Below, one piece after another: positions 1 to 10,443 of a stretch of 14,235 bases of DNA. The stretch spans positions 1 through 14,235 of the forward strand of contig CANFNO010000021.1 of assembly GCA_947447845.1 (NCBI GenBank). Reading direction: 5' to 3'. The first letter of the stretch is position 1. Every line of letters begins with the position of its first letter. The DNA comes from Burkholderiales bacterium (GTDB lineage Bacteria; Pseudomonadota; Gammaproteobacteria; Burkholderiales; Burkholderiaceae). Under the pieces are notes generated by a model. It saw nothing but the letters and a program-made list of their open reading frames with translations. It had not been told where the DNA came from and ran no database searches. A program made the position numbers and the translations under genes.

Positions 1-565
1 GCAGGCGGCGGCATTGGGGGTGAACCATCTCACCGCCTGGCGCATGCTGTTCACCAAGGCGCAGATCAAACCCTGGGAGACGGTGCTGGTGTTTGGTATT
101 GGCGGTGGCGTTTCCCTGGCGGCCATGCAACTGGCCAAGGCCGTCGGCGCACAGGTGATCGTTACTTCACGCGACGACGCCAAACTGCAACGCGCACTGG
201 CTATGGGTGCCGACCACGGCATCAACAGCAGCACGCAAGACGTGGCCAAAGCGGTGTTGGCTTACACCGGTGGGCGCGGCGTGGATGTGGTGATTGAAAA
301 CGTGGGCGCAGCCGTCTGGTCTGCTGCCATGAAATCTCTGGTGCGCGGTGGCCGTTTGGTCACCTGCGGCGCCACGTCCGGTGATCAACCGCCGGCAGAC
401 CTGCGGCGAATTTTTATCCGCCAACTTCAAATTTTGGGTTCGACGCTGGGCAACACGTCAGAGTTTCGGGATCTGCTGGTGTTTGTGGAGCGCCATGGCA
501 TCACGCCGGTGATTGATAGCGAGTTCCCCGTGGAGCGCATCCACGAGGCCTTGAACCGCCTCGAA

Positions 566-2722
<2,157 letters not shown>

Positions 2723-2725
2723 ATA

Positions 2726-2728
2726 TCA
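2726..2728 (-). other. In-frame TGA nonsense codon within the MASE3 kinase
   Basis: On the minus strand the codons read ACC TGA TAT GTG GCC ATG TAC, with the same frame open on both sides. The codon aligns with a leucine in the paralogous kinase of this operon, and MASE3 domains commonly carry a hydrophobic residue there. A TTA leucine codon would need one change to become TGA, but TTA is rare in this GC-rich sequence; TGG (Trp) and TCA (Ser) are other one-step sources. Confidence 0.85.
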
Positions 2729-3385
2729 GGTAAAGCACAACTCGGTTGCCACGCCCAGCGCCATCACCAGCAACAGGGCGTTGCGCACACTGTGTTTGGC
2801 GTGGTCCTTGTCTTGGGCCAGTTGCAGTGCGGCAATGCAGTAGCCGCCAATCAGCAACCATTCCCAGGCGATCTTGAAGGGTGTCAGCCCCGTGCCGGCA
2901 ATCCAGGCAACCGGCATAAGGCCTTCAAATACCGCTGCGGTCATAACCACACCTGCCACGCCAAAACCGGCGAAGGCATATTTAGCCGGCCACGTTGTTC
3001 TGGCCCATATCGGGGCCACCAAAAAAGCAGTCACCTGCAGCGAGCGGGCGCACATCCAAAGCAGCGGCGGCGTATCCGGCGGATAGCTGCTGGCGTGCCC
3101 CATGCCCTCATAGGTCAGGGTGTGAAAGATATCGATCACGGAAGACCAGAAGAACCCCACCGCCACGATCAGCAGGTAGCGGTTGCTGTTGAAGGTAAAT
3201 GTCTGCACCGCAACCAGGTAGAGCGAAATGCCGATCACCACCGTAAACAACTCGGCCAGCGAGTGGAACCAGGTGTAGGCCAGTTGGCTGACCGTTATCA
3301 GCAGGACGGTCCAAAGCAAGGGCAGGCCCAGGCCCAGGGTTGTGGAATTGATGGACGTCTCGTCCCGGGTGTCAGGGGTGGGCAT
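2726..3385 (-). CDS. N-terminal fragment: MASE3 membrane sensor domain
   Basis: This 219-residue piece holds most of a MASE3 domain, a polytopic membrane sensor module known from histidine kinases and diguanylate cyclases. Visible hallmarks are the first membrane helices (residues about 16-60, with WFHSLAELFTVVIGISLY), a second helix ending in DIFHTLTYEGMG (about 75-95), then PPLLWMCARSLQ and further hydrophobic segments up to MALGVATELCFT, where the TGA occurs. The ligand sensed by MASE3 is unknown. The ATG at 3385 is 39 bases after the stop of the two-PAS gene; I see no strong ribosome-binding site, so translation may depend on coupling within the operon. Alone it has no output domain and lacks the last helix of the fold, so it would be of doubtful use unless the stop is read through or is an error. 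Confidence 0.8.
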   Translation of the reverse strand: MPTPDTRDETSINSTTLGLGLPLLWTVLLITVSQLAYTWFHSLAELFTVVIGISLYLVAVQTFTFNSNRYLLIVAVGFFWSSVIDIFHTLTYEGMGHASSYPPDTPPLLWMCARSLQVTAFLVAPIWARTTWPAKYAFAGFGVAGVVMTAAVFEGLMPVAWIAGTGLTPFKIAWEWLLIGGYCIAALQLAQDKDHAKHSVRNALLLVMALGVATELCFT

Positions 3386-3424
3386 GAATGTGACTGTGCA
3401 AAGAGGGTTGGCGCCGGCGGTGTT

Positions 3425-4162
3425 TCAAGCGATCGTCGGCGCCATCAAGGTCCACAGAATCTCCTGGTTCTCAAAGGACAGACAGGTGGCCGACACGTCC
3501 AGCGTTACAGTGCCGACCGACCGTGGCAACAGGGTCAGACGATCGGTGTAGCTGGAACCGACCATCAAGATGGGCAGGCAGGTCTCCATCAGCAACTCGC
3601 CCACGCCCTTCGCAAAGAGGTCGGCAAAGGGGGCATCCTGCAATTGCTTGCCCGTATAGCCCAGCATGCGTTGCGCCCCCGTGTTGGACCAACTGATGAG
3701 CCCGTAGCGGGACTTGATCAGGCCCAACCCCGGTATGTTCTGCATGGCATTCATTTCTACAACGTGGCTGGCGGTGTGCACACGTTCCTGGATTTGCGCC
3801 TCACGCAACACCACCATAAGCGTGTCAAAGCCTTGCACGAAGATGCTGATGCTCAGGCTTCTGGCCGTCTCGCCAGCTCCTACGGCTTGCTGGTGCAGAC
3901 CGGGCAGGGGCAAATCCTCGCAGACCACGCAATAGCGCTCTCTGCTGGCGTCCACCAGTGCCTTGAGTTCCGGCCTGGTGTTGCGCAGTAGGTCGAACAA
4001 GTTATCCAGTCGCCCGTTAAATGCCAGTGGCATCAGCACCTTGGCGGCCACCGGGTTCATCATCTGGATGTCGCCACTGCGTGACGCCTGCATCAGCCCC
4101 CAGGGCGTGCGGTACAGAAACTGCAGCAGCTCCTCATACATGGATTCAAAGTTCTGTGGCAT
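3425..4162 (-). CDS. Soluble protein with two PAS domains and no output domain
   Basis: This 245-residue protein seems to consist only of sensor domains. A first PAS-like domain covers about residues 10-120 (RTPWGLMQASRSGDIQMMNP, the usual opening of a PAS fold). A linker helix follows (about 120-140), then a second PAS covers about 142-240, with LISWSNTGAQRMLGYTGKQL matching the PAS pattern of a turn plus 'N..a..llGyt'. No membrane segment, kinase, cyclase or DNA-binding part is seen. The start at ATG 4160-4162 is supported by GGGAG eight bases upstream (4171-4175). It follows the PYP gene by 16 bases and precedes the MASE3 kinase by 39, so all three should be made together. An adaptor between photoreceptor and kinase is one plausible role, but this is inference. 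Bound cofactor, if any, cannot be told from sequence. Confidence 0.85.
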   Translation of the reverse strand: MPQNFESMYEELLQFLYRTPWGLMQASRSGDIQMMNPVAAKVLMPLAFNGRLDNLFDLLRNTRPELKALVDASRERYCVVCEDLPLPGLHQQAVGAGETARSLSISIFVQGFDTLMVVLREAQIQERVHTASHVVEMNAMQNIPGLGLIKSRYGLISWSNTGAQRMLGYTGKQLQDAPFADLFAKGVGELLMETCLPILMVGSSYTDRLTLLPRSVGTVTLDVSATCLSFENQEILWTLMAPTIA

Positions 4163-4178
4163 CGCATGCGCTCCCGGT

Positions 4179-4559
4179 TCAAGTTGCGCGTTTGAGCAGC
4201 AGGTATTGCATTGGAATGCCCGGGGTCGAAAGCAAACGCAGCTTGACCGGTGTTGGCCGCATGCGCCAGGTCAGCACAAAGTCGATGGTTTCGTCCAGCG
4301 GGCTGGCGGCCTCCCGCGCATCCATAAACCTTTGCGCCACCAGGTAGTTGTTCATGCACTGGGCCACTTCGGTAAAGAGCTGGCTCCCGATGATCCGTTC
4401 TGCTTTGATTCCAGTGGCCTGGCTTTCATGCAGGTTGTAGCGTTTCACCACAATGTCTTCATCGAAGGCGATCACGCCGAAATCGAGTTGGTCCAATTGA
4501 CTGTCGTCCAATGCGTGCAGAGTTGCCAAAAGGTTGTGGTCTTCAGACTTAATGCTCAT
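4179..4559 (-). CDS. pyp: Photoactive yellow protein (PYP) homologue, blue-light sensor
   Basis: The 126 residues match the classical PYP of Halorhodospira (125 residues) along the whole length. Shared signatures include DDxQLDxLxFGxI near the N-terminus, the core YNxxExxxTG and the tail MxPTxVK. The residues that hold the p-coumaroyl chromophore are all present with the same spacing: Y41, E45 and T49 (Tyr42, Glu46, Thr50 in PYP) and the thioester cysteine C68 (Cys69). The methionine important for dark recovery is also present (M100). Differences are Ile at the Arg52 position (I51), Leu for Phe62 (L61) and Gln for Pro68 (Q67). It should be a cytosolic photoreceptor absorbing blue light after covalent attachment of p-coumaric acid. 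The ATG overlaps the stop of the upstream dCache-PAS gene (ATGA) and has an AGAGG ribosome-binding site, so it is well placed for translation. Chromophore synthesis genes (tyrosine ammonia lyase, coumarate-CoA ligase) are not in this window. Confidence 0.93.
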   Translation of the reverse strand: MSIKSEDHNLLATLHALDDSQLDQLDFGVIAFDEDIVVKRYNLHESQATGIKAERIIGSQLFTEVAQCMNNYLVAQRFMDAREAASPLDETIDFVLTWRMRPTPVKLRLLSTPGIPMQYLLLKRAT

Positions 4560-5956
4560 GATTCCTCTCTGTGGTTGTGTAAAAAGTGACTGATGTCGCG
4601 TGCAGAGCAGTACAGCAGCGCACCGGTCGAATACATGACCGTGCTGACATAAAGCTCCACATCCAACAGGCTGCCATCGAGCCTGCGGTATTGGGTTTCC
4701 AATTTGCGAACCAGGCCATGGGCGCTCGTCGTGTCATGCGCTTTCCCTGCTTCCGGGGCGGGTGGCAGCAGGTCTTGTAGCGTTAGCGCGGTGATCTGCG
4801 CGATGTTGCGGCCCTGCAGGTAATCCGGGTGGTAGCCCAACAGGGTGGACAGGGACTGGCTGGCGCTGACGATGGTGCCGCTCTGGTCCAGGATATGCAC
4901 ACCGTCTTGCGAGGCCTCGGCCTTCGCCAGGCTTTCCTGCAGCGCGTCTTCGAGCTTGCTGCGTCCGCTGGTTTCGCGTCGTATAGAAAAGTAAATCAGC
5001 ACGCTCAGCGCAGCCATGATGGCGGCGGCCAACGCGCACAGCAGTGCGATGCGTTCGACTTGGGCGCGCCAGGGCACTAGAAAACTGTCGGTACCCTCAC
5101 CCACGACGACCATGAACGGATACCCGCCGACCCGCTGAAAGGCCGTTAAGCGTTCTATGCCGTCCTGTCGTGCGGTGGAAAGAAAACTACCGCTGGCCGC
5201 TTGACTGTCAAACGCGCGTGCCAGTTCAGGGGATGTTTCGGTGCTGCCAAACCAGGTGTCCTGGCTTTGCCCGGTTGCTACGCGGGCCAGGGTTTGCCGC
5301 GCGTTGTTGCGCAGGCTGACAGCACCCTTTTCAACCAGTTCGCCACCGACAAGAAGCCGATGAAAGTGCATGGGGTCAATGGCCGCACTCACGATGCCGG
5401 CGAAGCTGCCATCGGCATGCTCCAGCCTTCTTACCGCATAAAGCGCCGGGCTGTGCGTGGCCTGAGAGATTTCCGCGCCGCTGAAAAGCATGGCGTGCTT
5501 GTCTTGGTCGCGGGCCTGCTGAAAATGTGCGCGCTCATGCAGGTCGATGGTTTGCGAGGGGTCCAGGTGGTCACCATAGCGCACCAGACCTTGTGCATCT
5601 GTCACCATCAATCCATCCAGCAGGGGCATGAGGCGAATTTGGGTCGCCAGCATGGCGTTGACATGCTCAGCGTGCAGGGGCTTGTCTTTTGCACCCATCG
5701 TCTGCAGTTGCTGTGTCAAGTTCTTCAGGCCCAGATCGATCAAATCCATCTCGCCACCGATGGTCTGGCCGATGGAGCGCGCCAGCCCTCGCACGCGGCT
5801 GCGCTCGTCTTCTTGCTCGCTGTGCAAAATGCTGGCCTGCCATTGCACCACCAGCCCGAGCAGCACCGCCACCAGCACGACGTTGCCAAGAAGTAGCCAA
5901 TTGCGCAGACGCTTGAGAAAGGCGCGTTCGCGCCGCGCCACTGCCTCATAGGCCAT
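4556..5956 (-). CDS. Membrane sensor: TM - periplasmic dCache - TM - PAS, no output domain
   Basis: This 466-residue protein starts with a basic N-terminus and a membrane helix (about 20-40). A periplasmic region of about 260 residues follows, with the dCache/PDC pattern: a long helix (42-90), then GLMVTDAQGLVRYG, DLHERAHFQQARD and the 'isqathspalyavRRl' segment, then 'GSFAGIVSAAIDP'. A second helix (about 302-323) leads to a cytosolic PAS domain (about 345-460, with GVHILDQSGTIVSASQSLS and YRRLDGSLLDVEL). dCache domains typically bind small ligands such as amino acids or organic acids; the ligand here is unknown. The protein ends right after the PAS domain with no GGDEF, kinase or chemotaxis signalling domain. 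ATG 5956 has GGAG seven bases upstream. It overlaps the preceding gene by 11 bases and the PYP gene by 4, so translation is likely coupled. Confidence 0.88.
   Translation of the reverse strand: MAYEAVARRERAFLKRLRNWLLLGNVVLVAVLLGLVVQWQASILHSEQEDERSRVRGLARSIGQTIGGEMDLIDLGLKNLTQQLQTMGAKDKPLHAEHVNAMLATQIRLMPLLDGLMVTDAQGLVRYGDHLDPSQTIDLHERAHFQQARDQDKHAMLFSGAEISQATHSPALYAVRRLEHADGSFAGIVSAAIDPMHFHRLLVGGELVEKGAVSLRNNARQTLARVATGQSQDTWFGSTETSPELARAFDSQAASGSFLSTARQDGIERLTAFQRVGGYPFMVVVGEGTDSFLVPWRAQVERIALLCALAAAIMAALSVLIYFSIRRETSGRSKLEDALQESLAKAEASQDGVHILDQSGTIVSASQSLSTLLGYHPDYLQGRNIAQITALTLQDLLPPAPEAGKAHDTTSAHGLVRKLETQYRRLDGSLLDVELYVSTVMYSTGALLYCSARDISHFLHNHREES
4563..4569 (-). promoter_or_regulatory. 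Ribosome-binding site of the PYP gene
   Basis: GAGAGGA lies three bases before ATG 4557-4559, inside the end of the upstream dCache-PAS gene. It is one of the better Shine-Dalgarno matches in the operon and fixes the PYP start, which gives a protein aligning with classical PYP from its first residues. Confidence 0.7.
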
Positions 5957-7664
5957 GGTTGAGCTCCGTGTAGGGCGTCACAAGGCACACCCATACCTGG
6001 CTGCCATCTGACCGCTCTTCGGGTTTTGCGGAGACCAGTTGCAAGGCCTCGGTGCCTTGGCCCGGCACATGGTGGCTCCAATGCAAATGCAGAGCCTGGT
6101 GGGTGAGCGCGGCCGTCTCAATGGCGGAAATGATGCGTGGCAAGTCGGTAGGCACGATCCGGTTGAACCACTGCTGCATCCACTCAACGGGCGAGGCATC
6201 GTGCGCCACATGCAAGCCACGTGCACACGCATCGCTGCGCACCGGACAGTGGTAGCTGCCGCCCACATTGCGCTGCAGCGCAAACAGCATGGAGTCAGCC
6301 ATGGCCATCACGACATCCAGCAAACGCCCACGGTCGATCTGCGCCTGATCCAGCGCCCGCTGCCGGGCATATTCATCCTGCTGCTGGGTCACCGGCCGCA
6401 GCAAGGTCACCACGCACTTTTGCCCCTCAAACATTAGACTGCCAATGCTGACGTCGGCCAAAAATTCATTGCCGTCATGGTGCAGGCAGCGCAAAGGTTT
6501 GTCTTGGCTTCCCATGGTCCGGGTGTGGGGCGCGAATTCAAGCTGTTGCCGTCTTTTGGCCTGCGCCTCACGCAGGTCCAGCGGTGTGAGCAGGTCCACC
6601 GATAGCCCCAACATGCTGTGCGCGCCAAAACCAAAAAGGCGCTCTGCCGCGCTATTGGATTCCAGGATGCGGCCGCCGGTTTCCACAATCAGGATGGCAT
6701 CCGGCACCGCTGCCAACAGCGCGGTGAACGAATGGCGTGAACGCTCCAACTCCAGCAACTTGTCGTTCAGCTTGCTGTTGGACTCCTCGTACTCATGAAA
6801 CACTTCCACCAGTCGCGCGTTGACCTTGGCCAGATCGTCAAACAACTCTTCAGAGCTGAACACCCGCTCCAGCGCATGCGTGGTCAGATAGGCCCGCAGA
6901 ACACCATAGCCCAGCACCGAAAACCCGACCGCAAAAATGCCATGTGCCAACCACCACAGGTGGTTCCAGGGAGCCGCCAGCAAGAAGGCGACAGACGCTG
7001 TTGCAAACCAGGCCAACGCCAGCATCAAGTAGCGCATGAGGCGCGTGCGCGCAGGCATCAAGTTAAGCAGCGTCAGCGACACCACATTGCAAATCAAGGC
7101 GCCGGTTTCCATGCCCGCACGCGGCCAGGGCAGCATGCCCAACTCACTCGTGGCTAACGCAGCCACGGTGACATTCACAGCCATCAGATAGCCTAGAAAG
7201 CGCCACCAGAAGCTCAAACTACTGCGCTGCGCCAACGATTCGGTTGCCTTGTTGTGTGCACGCACAGCAACCAGCAAGAGCACACCCATGCACAGACGCG
7301 AGGCCGGCCCATACAGAACGAACAGCGTCATGTGGTGTGCTGCGACTGGCGTGAACATGCCGTGCAGGGAATAAACCACGGTAAAGGCCATAAAGCCTTG
7401 CGTCATGCGCTTGGCCAGCAACTCACCCGTGCGCTGGTAGCACAGCCAGCACACATAGGTCAGCGCAGCCCCTTCCAACGTTGCCAGCGCGATGGCTGCC
7501 TCGTGAAACAGGGGGTCATCAAAACGCAGCGCAGGGTCCTGCCACAGCTTCAGGTACAGCACCGGCAGCAGGGGCAACAGGTAGAGTGCAAATTGCATCA
7601 GCCGGGCCGCTGTGCGGATGATCCGGTCGACTGGTTTTTGGGGAGTGGCGGGAAACAGTTGCAT
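5946..7664 (-). CDS. Polytopic membrane protein with PAS domains, no output domain
   Basis: I chose ATG 7662-7664, four bases after the stop of the preceding kinase; the frame is open further upstream, but that would overlap the kinase. The 572-residue product has about eight hydrophobic helices in residues 22-260, a coiled-coil-like linker (about 268-305, with VEVFHEYEESNSKLNDKLLE), a clear PAS domain (about 310-430; LLAAVPDAILIVETGGRILE) and a C-terminal region (about 445-565) that may be a second, divergent PAS. I do not recognise the membrane domain as a named family; it contains several histidines in or near helices (H101, H110, H111, H235, H241). The C-terminal region has a compact Cys/His group (H472, C473, C480, H485, H488) that could bind metal. 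No kinase or nucleotide cyclase domain is present. Probably a membrane sensor that signals through partners. No clear ribosome-binding site is seen, suggesting translational coupling. Confidence 0.82.
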   Translation of the reverse strand: MQLFPATPQKPVDRIIRTAARLMQFALYLLPLLPVLYLKLWQDPALRFDDPLFHEAAIALATLEGAALTYVCWLCYQRTGELLAKRMTQGFMAFTVVYSLHGMFTPVAAHHMTLFVLYGPASRLCMGVLLLVAVRAHNKATESLAQRSSLSFWWRFLGYLMAVNVTVAALATSELGMLPWPRAGMETGALICNVVSLTLLNLMPARTRLMRYLMLALAWFATASVAFLLAAPWNHLWWLAHGIFAVGFSVLGYGVLRAYLTTHALERVFSSEELFDDLAKVNARLVEVFHEYEESNSKLNDKLLELERSRHSFTALLAAVPDAILIVETGGRILESNSAAERLFGFGAHSMLGLSVDLLTPLDLREAQAKRRQQLEFAPHTRTMGSQDKPLRCLHHDGNEFLADVSIGSLMFEGQKCVVTLLRPVTQQQDEYARQRALDQAQIDRGRLLDVVMAMADSMLFALQRNVGGSYHCPVRSDACARGLHVAHDASPVEWMQQWFNRIVPTDLPRIISAIETAALTHQALHLHWSHHVPGQGTEALQLVSAKPEERSDGSQVWVCLVTPYTELNHGL

Positions 7665-7668
7665 GGTT

Positions 7669-10443
7669 TTATTCGGCTGTTGCCAATGACGGCAGGCGTT
7701 GCCGGATTTGTGTAAGCACCTGCTCAAGCCGACTGGCGAGTTGTTCAACGAGTTCGCTGGGGATTGCGCGGGAGTGCATCAGCAACTCTTCAAGCTGCTT
7801 TGCCTTGGCCTGCGTGCTGGTGGCACCCAGAAAGCCGGCTGCCCCTTGCAGCTTGTGCGCCAGACGTTGAATTTCTTCATGTCCGCCCTCTGCCAGGTGG
7901 AGGCGAAGGTCCGCTGGCACTGCCGCGTAGGTGTCTAAAAAGGTTTGTAAAAACTGTCGTCGACTGTCTGGCTTTTTCAGGCGCTTCTCCATATCGTCCC
8001 AATCCAGCAGCATTGGTGCTGCGGCTGCAGTGGCAGCAGCAGATGCCGGAGCCTCCGCGTTGCGGCGTGTGGCCAGCAATAAGGCTGCCACCAGTTTGTC
8101 TATATCCACGGGCTTGGTGACGTGGGCCAGCATGCCGGCGTCCAGGCAGCGCTGGCGCTCTTCCTGCATCGCATAGGCGGTAAGCCCTATCACTGGGAGG
8201 GTCGGGCGCATCTGCAGGGCGCGACGTGCCGTTTCATAACCATTGATGCCCGGCATCTGTATATCGGTCACCAGCACGTCAAATTCCTGCGCGCTGGCCA
8301 AGACCTCCAGTGCCAGCAGGCCGTCCGAGACGATCTGGATGCGGGCCCCCTCCTGCTCCAGCAACTCGCGCAGCACCCACCGATTGACCGAGTCATCCTC
8401 TGCTGCCAGGATGCGCAGCCCGGCCAGACGCTGCAGCGCTGCGCCTGAGCTGTCCGCGATAGCTTCCTGCTTCTGCACTTCGGCCACCTGCACCGGCAAG
8501 CGAACGGTAAAGCAGGAGCCCATACCGGCCTGGCTGGAGAGGTCAATGCGCCCGCCCATCATCTCCACGAGTTGCTTGCTGATGGTCAACCCCAGCCCGC
8601 TACCGCCGTACTTGCGCGCAATCGACGTGTCGGCCTGCACAAATGGGGCGAACAATCTGGCCATCTGATCGGGCCCCATGCCGATGCCACTGTCCAGGAC
8701 CGAGAGTTGCAACCAACCGGCGCCCTCCACCAGAGTGGTCTGGGCGCGCACGGTGATGCTGCCTTTTGCGGTGAACTTGACGGCATTGCTGAGCAGGTTG
8801 TTGAGCACCTGAATCAGTCGCGTGTCATCACCTACGATGGCTTCGGGCAGTCCTTTGTCGAGTTCGATGCGCAGTAACAGCCCCTTGGCTTCTGCGCGGG
8901 GGCGTACCAGTTCCACGGAGCGCGCGATGTTCTCGCGCAACACCACAATGCCGCTCTCCAGTGTCAGTTTGCCGGCTTCGACTTTGGCCACATCAAGCAC
9001 ATCGTCTACCAAAGCCAGCAACAGGCGCCCGGATTCCTGAATTTGAGTCAGATACGGCTTTGCATTGGCAAGTTGTGGGGTGCGAATGCCGACTTGCGCC
9101 AGGCCGATGATGCCGTTGAGCGGGGTGCGAAGTTCGTGGCTCATGTTGGACAGGAATTCGCTCTTGGCACGGGTGGCTGTCATGGCCTGTTCCAGCGCCT
9201 GGTGCAGCGCCAGTGTGTGTTCTTCCACCAACGCGCCCAGGTGCTCGCGGTGTTTGGCGAGTTCATCCTGCAACTGCCTTTGCTCCGTTACATCTTGCAC
9301 ATAGGCCACCCAGATGTAAGAGCCGTCTGGTTGGCGTTGGGGCGCGGCACTAACGCCTCGGTGCCACCGCTGCCCTTGACGCGGCAGGTTGACCGGCCAT
9401 TCGTCTGACCAACCTTCGAGCGCGGCAAAGGAATGGTCAATGGCTTTTTGGATGCGCCCCAAATGCTCAGGATGGATACGACCGAAAGTCAGCGACACGT
9501 CGCGCATGACCTGATCTGCACTCAATTCCAGAATGTCGTGGACCCCCTCGCTGACAAACGGCATGCGGAACTGGCCATCAGGCATGCGTTGAAACTGGAA
9601 TGTCATACCCGGCACGCGGCTGACCACGCTTTGCAACATATCGACCTGTTTCTGCAGCGCAGCCGCAGGCCGGCGCAACAAGTATTCGCGTACCAGCCAT
9701 AGCATCAACCAATAGGCCCAGAAGTTCAGCGTGTGGCCCAGGGCCTCCGACAGGCCATTGGCAGTGCCGTGCAGACTGAACAAAACTTCGGCACCGCCGG
9801 TCAGTGCCATCAGCAGCAACAATGGATTGCGCGCCTGCGCCAGTTGTGCGTAGTGGGCAATTCGGACTGCCGCCACGCCGCACAAAATAACCAGTGCCCA
9901 CTCCCAAGCCAAAGCCATGGCGGCCAAACTTTCGGGTTCCAGTCCGGTCAGCGGGTTCCAGCCGGATAGATCCAGGGCCAGCATCGCGCAAGAGGGGATT
10001 CCGGCGCCGACAAATAGACTATCTAATTTGCCTTTGTCATCCTGCACGCGGGGCGCCAATACGATCACGACCACCAAAACCGTGCGCAAGTAGAGCCACA
10101 GCAAGGGCGATATATGGCCCGCAAAGGGCATTTGGTCACCGGCAAGCGCATGCAGCACATTCAGGCAACTTGACCAGAAAAAACCAATGGCAATGGCACG
10201 CAAATAGCCGCCACCTGGATGCTGTGAGCCACTAAAGGCCACGAAGTACAGGCTGATGCCCATCACCGAGGTGACCAGTTCCATCACTAGGTGAAACCAG
10301 CTCATATTGACAAAGCTAAGACCCAGCAGGGCAGCAGCGACCAGCATCGGCTTCAACAACTGTGCCGCTACAAGCCATAGGCTGTGTTCGTTGGTCTGCG
10401 GTTCGGCAACCGTCCTTTGTGACGCCGAATTTTCCGGTGTCAA
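7669..10443 (-). CDS. MASE3-PAS hybrid histidine kinase with REC and Hpt domains
   Basis: This is the intact 924-residue paralogue of the interrupted kinase. A MASE3 membrane sensor covers residues about 25-255 ([34 protein letters not shown]). A PAS domain (about 268-390, ending YVQDVTEQ) and a coiled coil lead to HisKA with H436 in [11 protein letters not shown]. The HATPase has [15 protein letters not shown] and KYGGSGLGL. The receiver domain has AEDD and D727 in VTDIQMPG, and the Hpt domain has H863 in [10 protein letters not shown]. All four phosphotransfer centres look functional, so it should run a His-Asp-His relay to a separate receiver, the REC-EAL protein being the closest candidate. 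The start is a TTG (10441-10443) overlapping the TGA of the REC-EAL gene, since no in-frame ATG occurs before residue 33, which lies inside a helix. The unusual start suggests translation depends on the upstream gene. Confidence 0.93.
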   Translation of the reverse strand: MTPENSASQRTVAEPQTNEHSLWLVAAQLLKPMLVAAALLGLSFVNMSWFHLVMELVTSVMGISLYFVAFSGSQHPGGGYLRAIAIGFFWSSCLNVLHALAGDQMPFAGHISPLLWLYLRTVLVVVIVLAPRVQDDKGKLDSLFVGAGIPSCAMLALDLSGWNPLTGLEPESLAAMALAWEWALVILCGVAAVRIAHYAQLAQARNPLLLLMALTGGAEVLFSLHGTANGLSEALGHTLNFWAYWLMLWLVREYLLRRPAAALQKQVDMLQSVVSRVPGMTFQFQRMPDGQFRMPFVSEGVHDILELSADQVMRDVSLTFGRIHPEHLGRIQKAIDHSFAALEGWSDEWPVNLPRQGQRWHRGVSAAPQRQPDGSYIWVAYVQDVTEQRQLQDELAKHREHLGALVEEHTLALHQALEQAMTATRAKSEFLSNMSHELRTPLNGIIGLAQVGIRTPQLANAKPYLTQIQESGRLLLALVDDVLDVAKVEAGKLTLESGIVVLRENIARSVELVRPRAEAKGLLLRIELDKGLPEAIVGDDTRLIQVLNNLLSNAVKFTAKGSITVRAQTTLVEGAGWLQLSVLDSGIGMGPDQMARLFAPFVQADTSIARKYGGSGLGLTISKQLVEMMGGRIDLSSQAGMGSCFTVRLPVQVAEVQKQEAIADSSGAALQRLAGLRILAAEDDSVNRWVLRELLEQEGARIQIVSDGLLALEVLASAQEFDVLVTDIQMPGINGYETARRALQMRPTLPVIGLTAYAMQEERQRCLDAGMLAHVTKPVDIDKLVAALLLATRRNAEAPASAAATAAAAPMLLDWDDMEKRLKKPDSRRQFLQTFLDTYAAVPADLRLHLAEGGHEEIQRLAHKLQGAAGFLGATSTQAKAKQLEELLMHSRAIPSELVEQLASRLEQVLTQIRQRLPSLATAE

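Noticed and set aside
3386..3424. Terminator between the two-PAS gene and the interrupted kinase
   Set aside because: GC-rich, but no stable stem followed by a T-run in the direction of transcription.
4179..4559. Reading the small protein as a generic PAS domain
   Set aside because: Full-length match to PYP including all chromophore residues at the same spacing is much more specific than a PAS fold.
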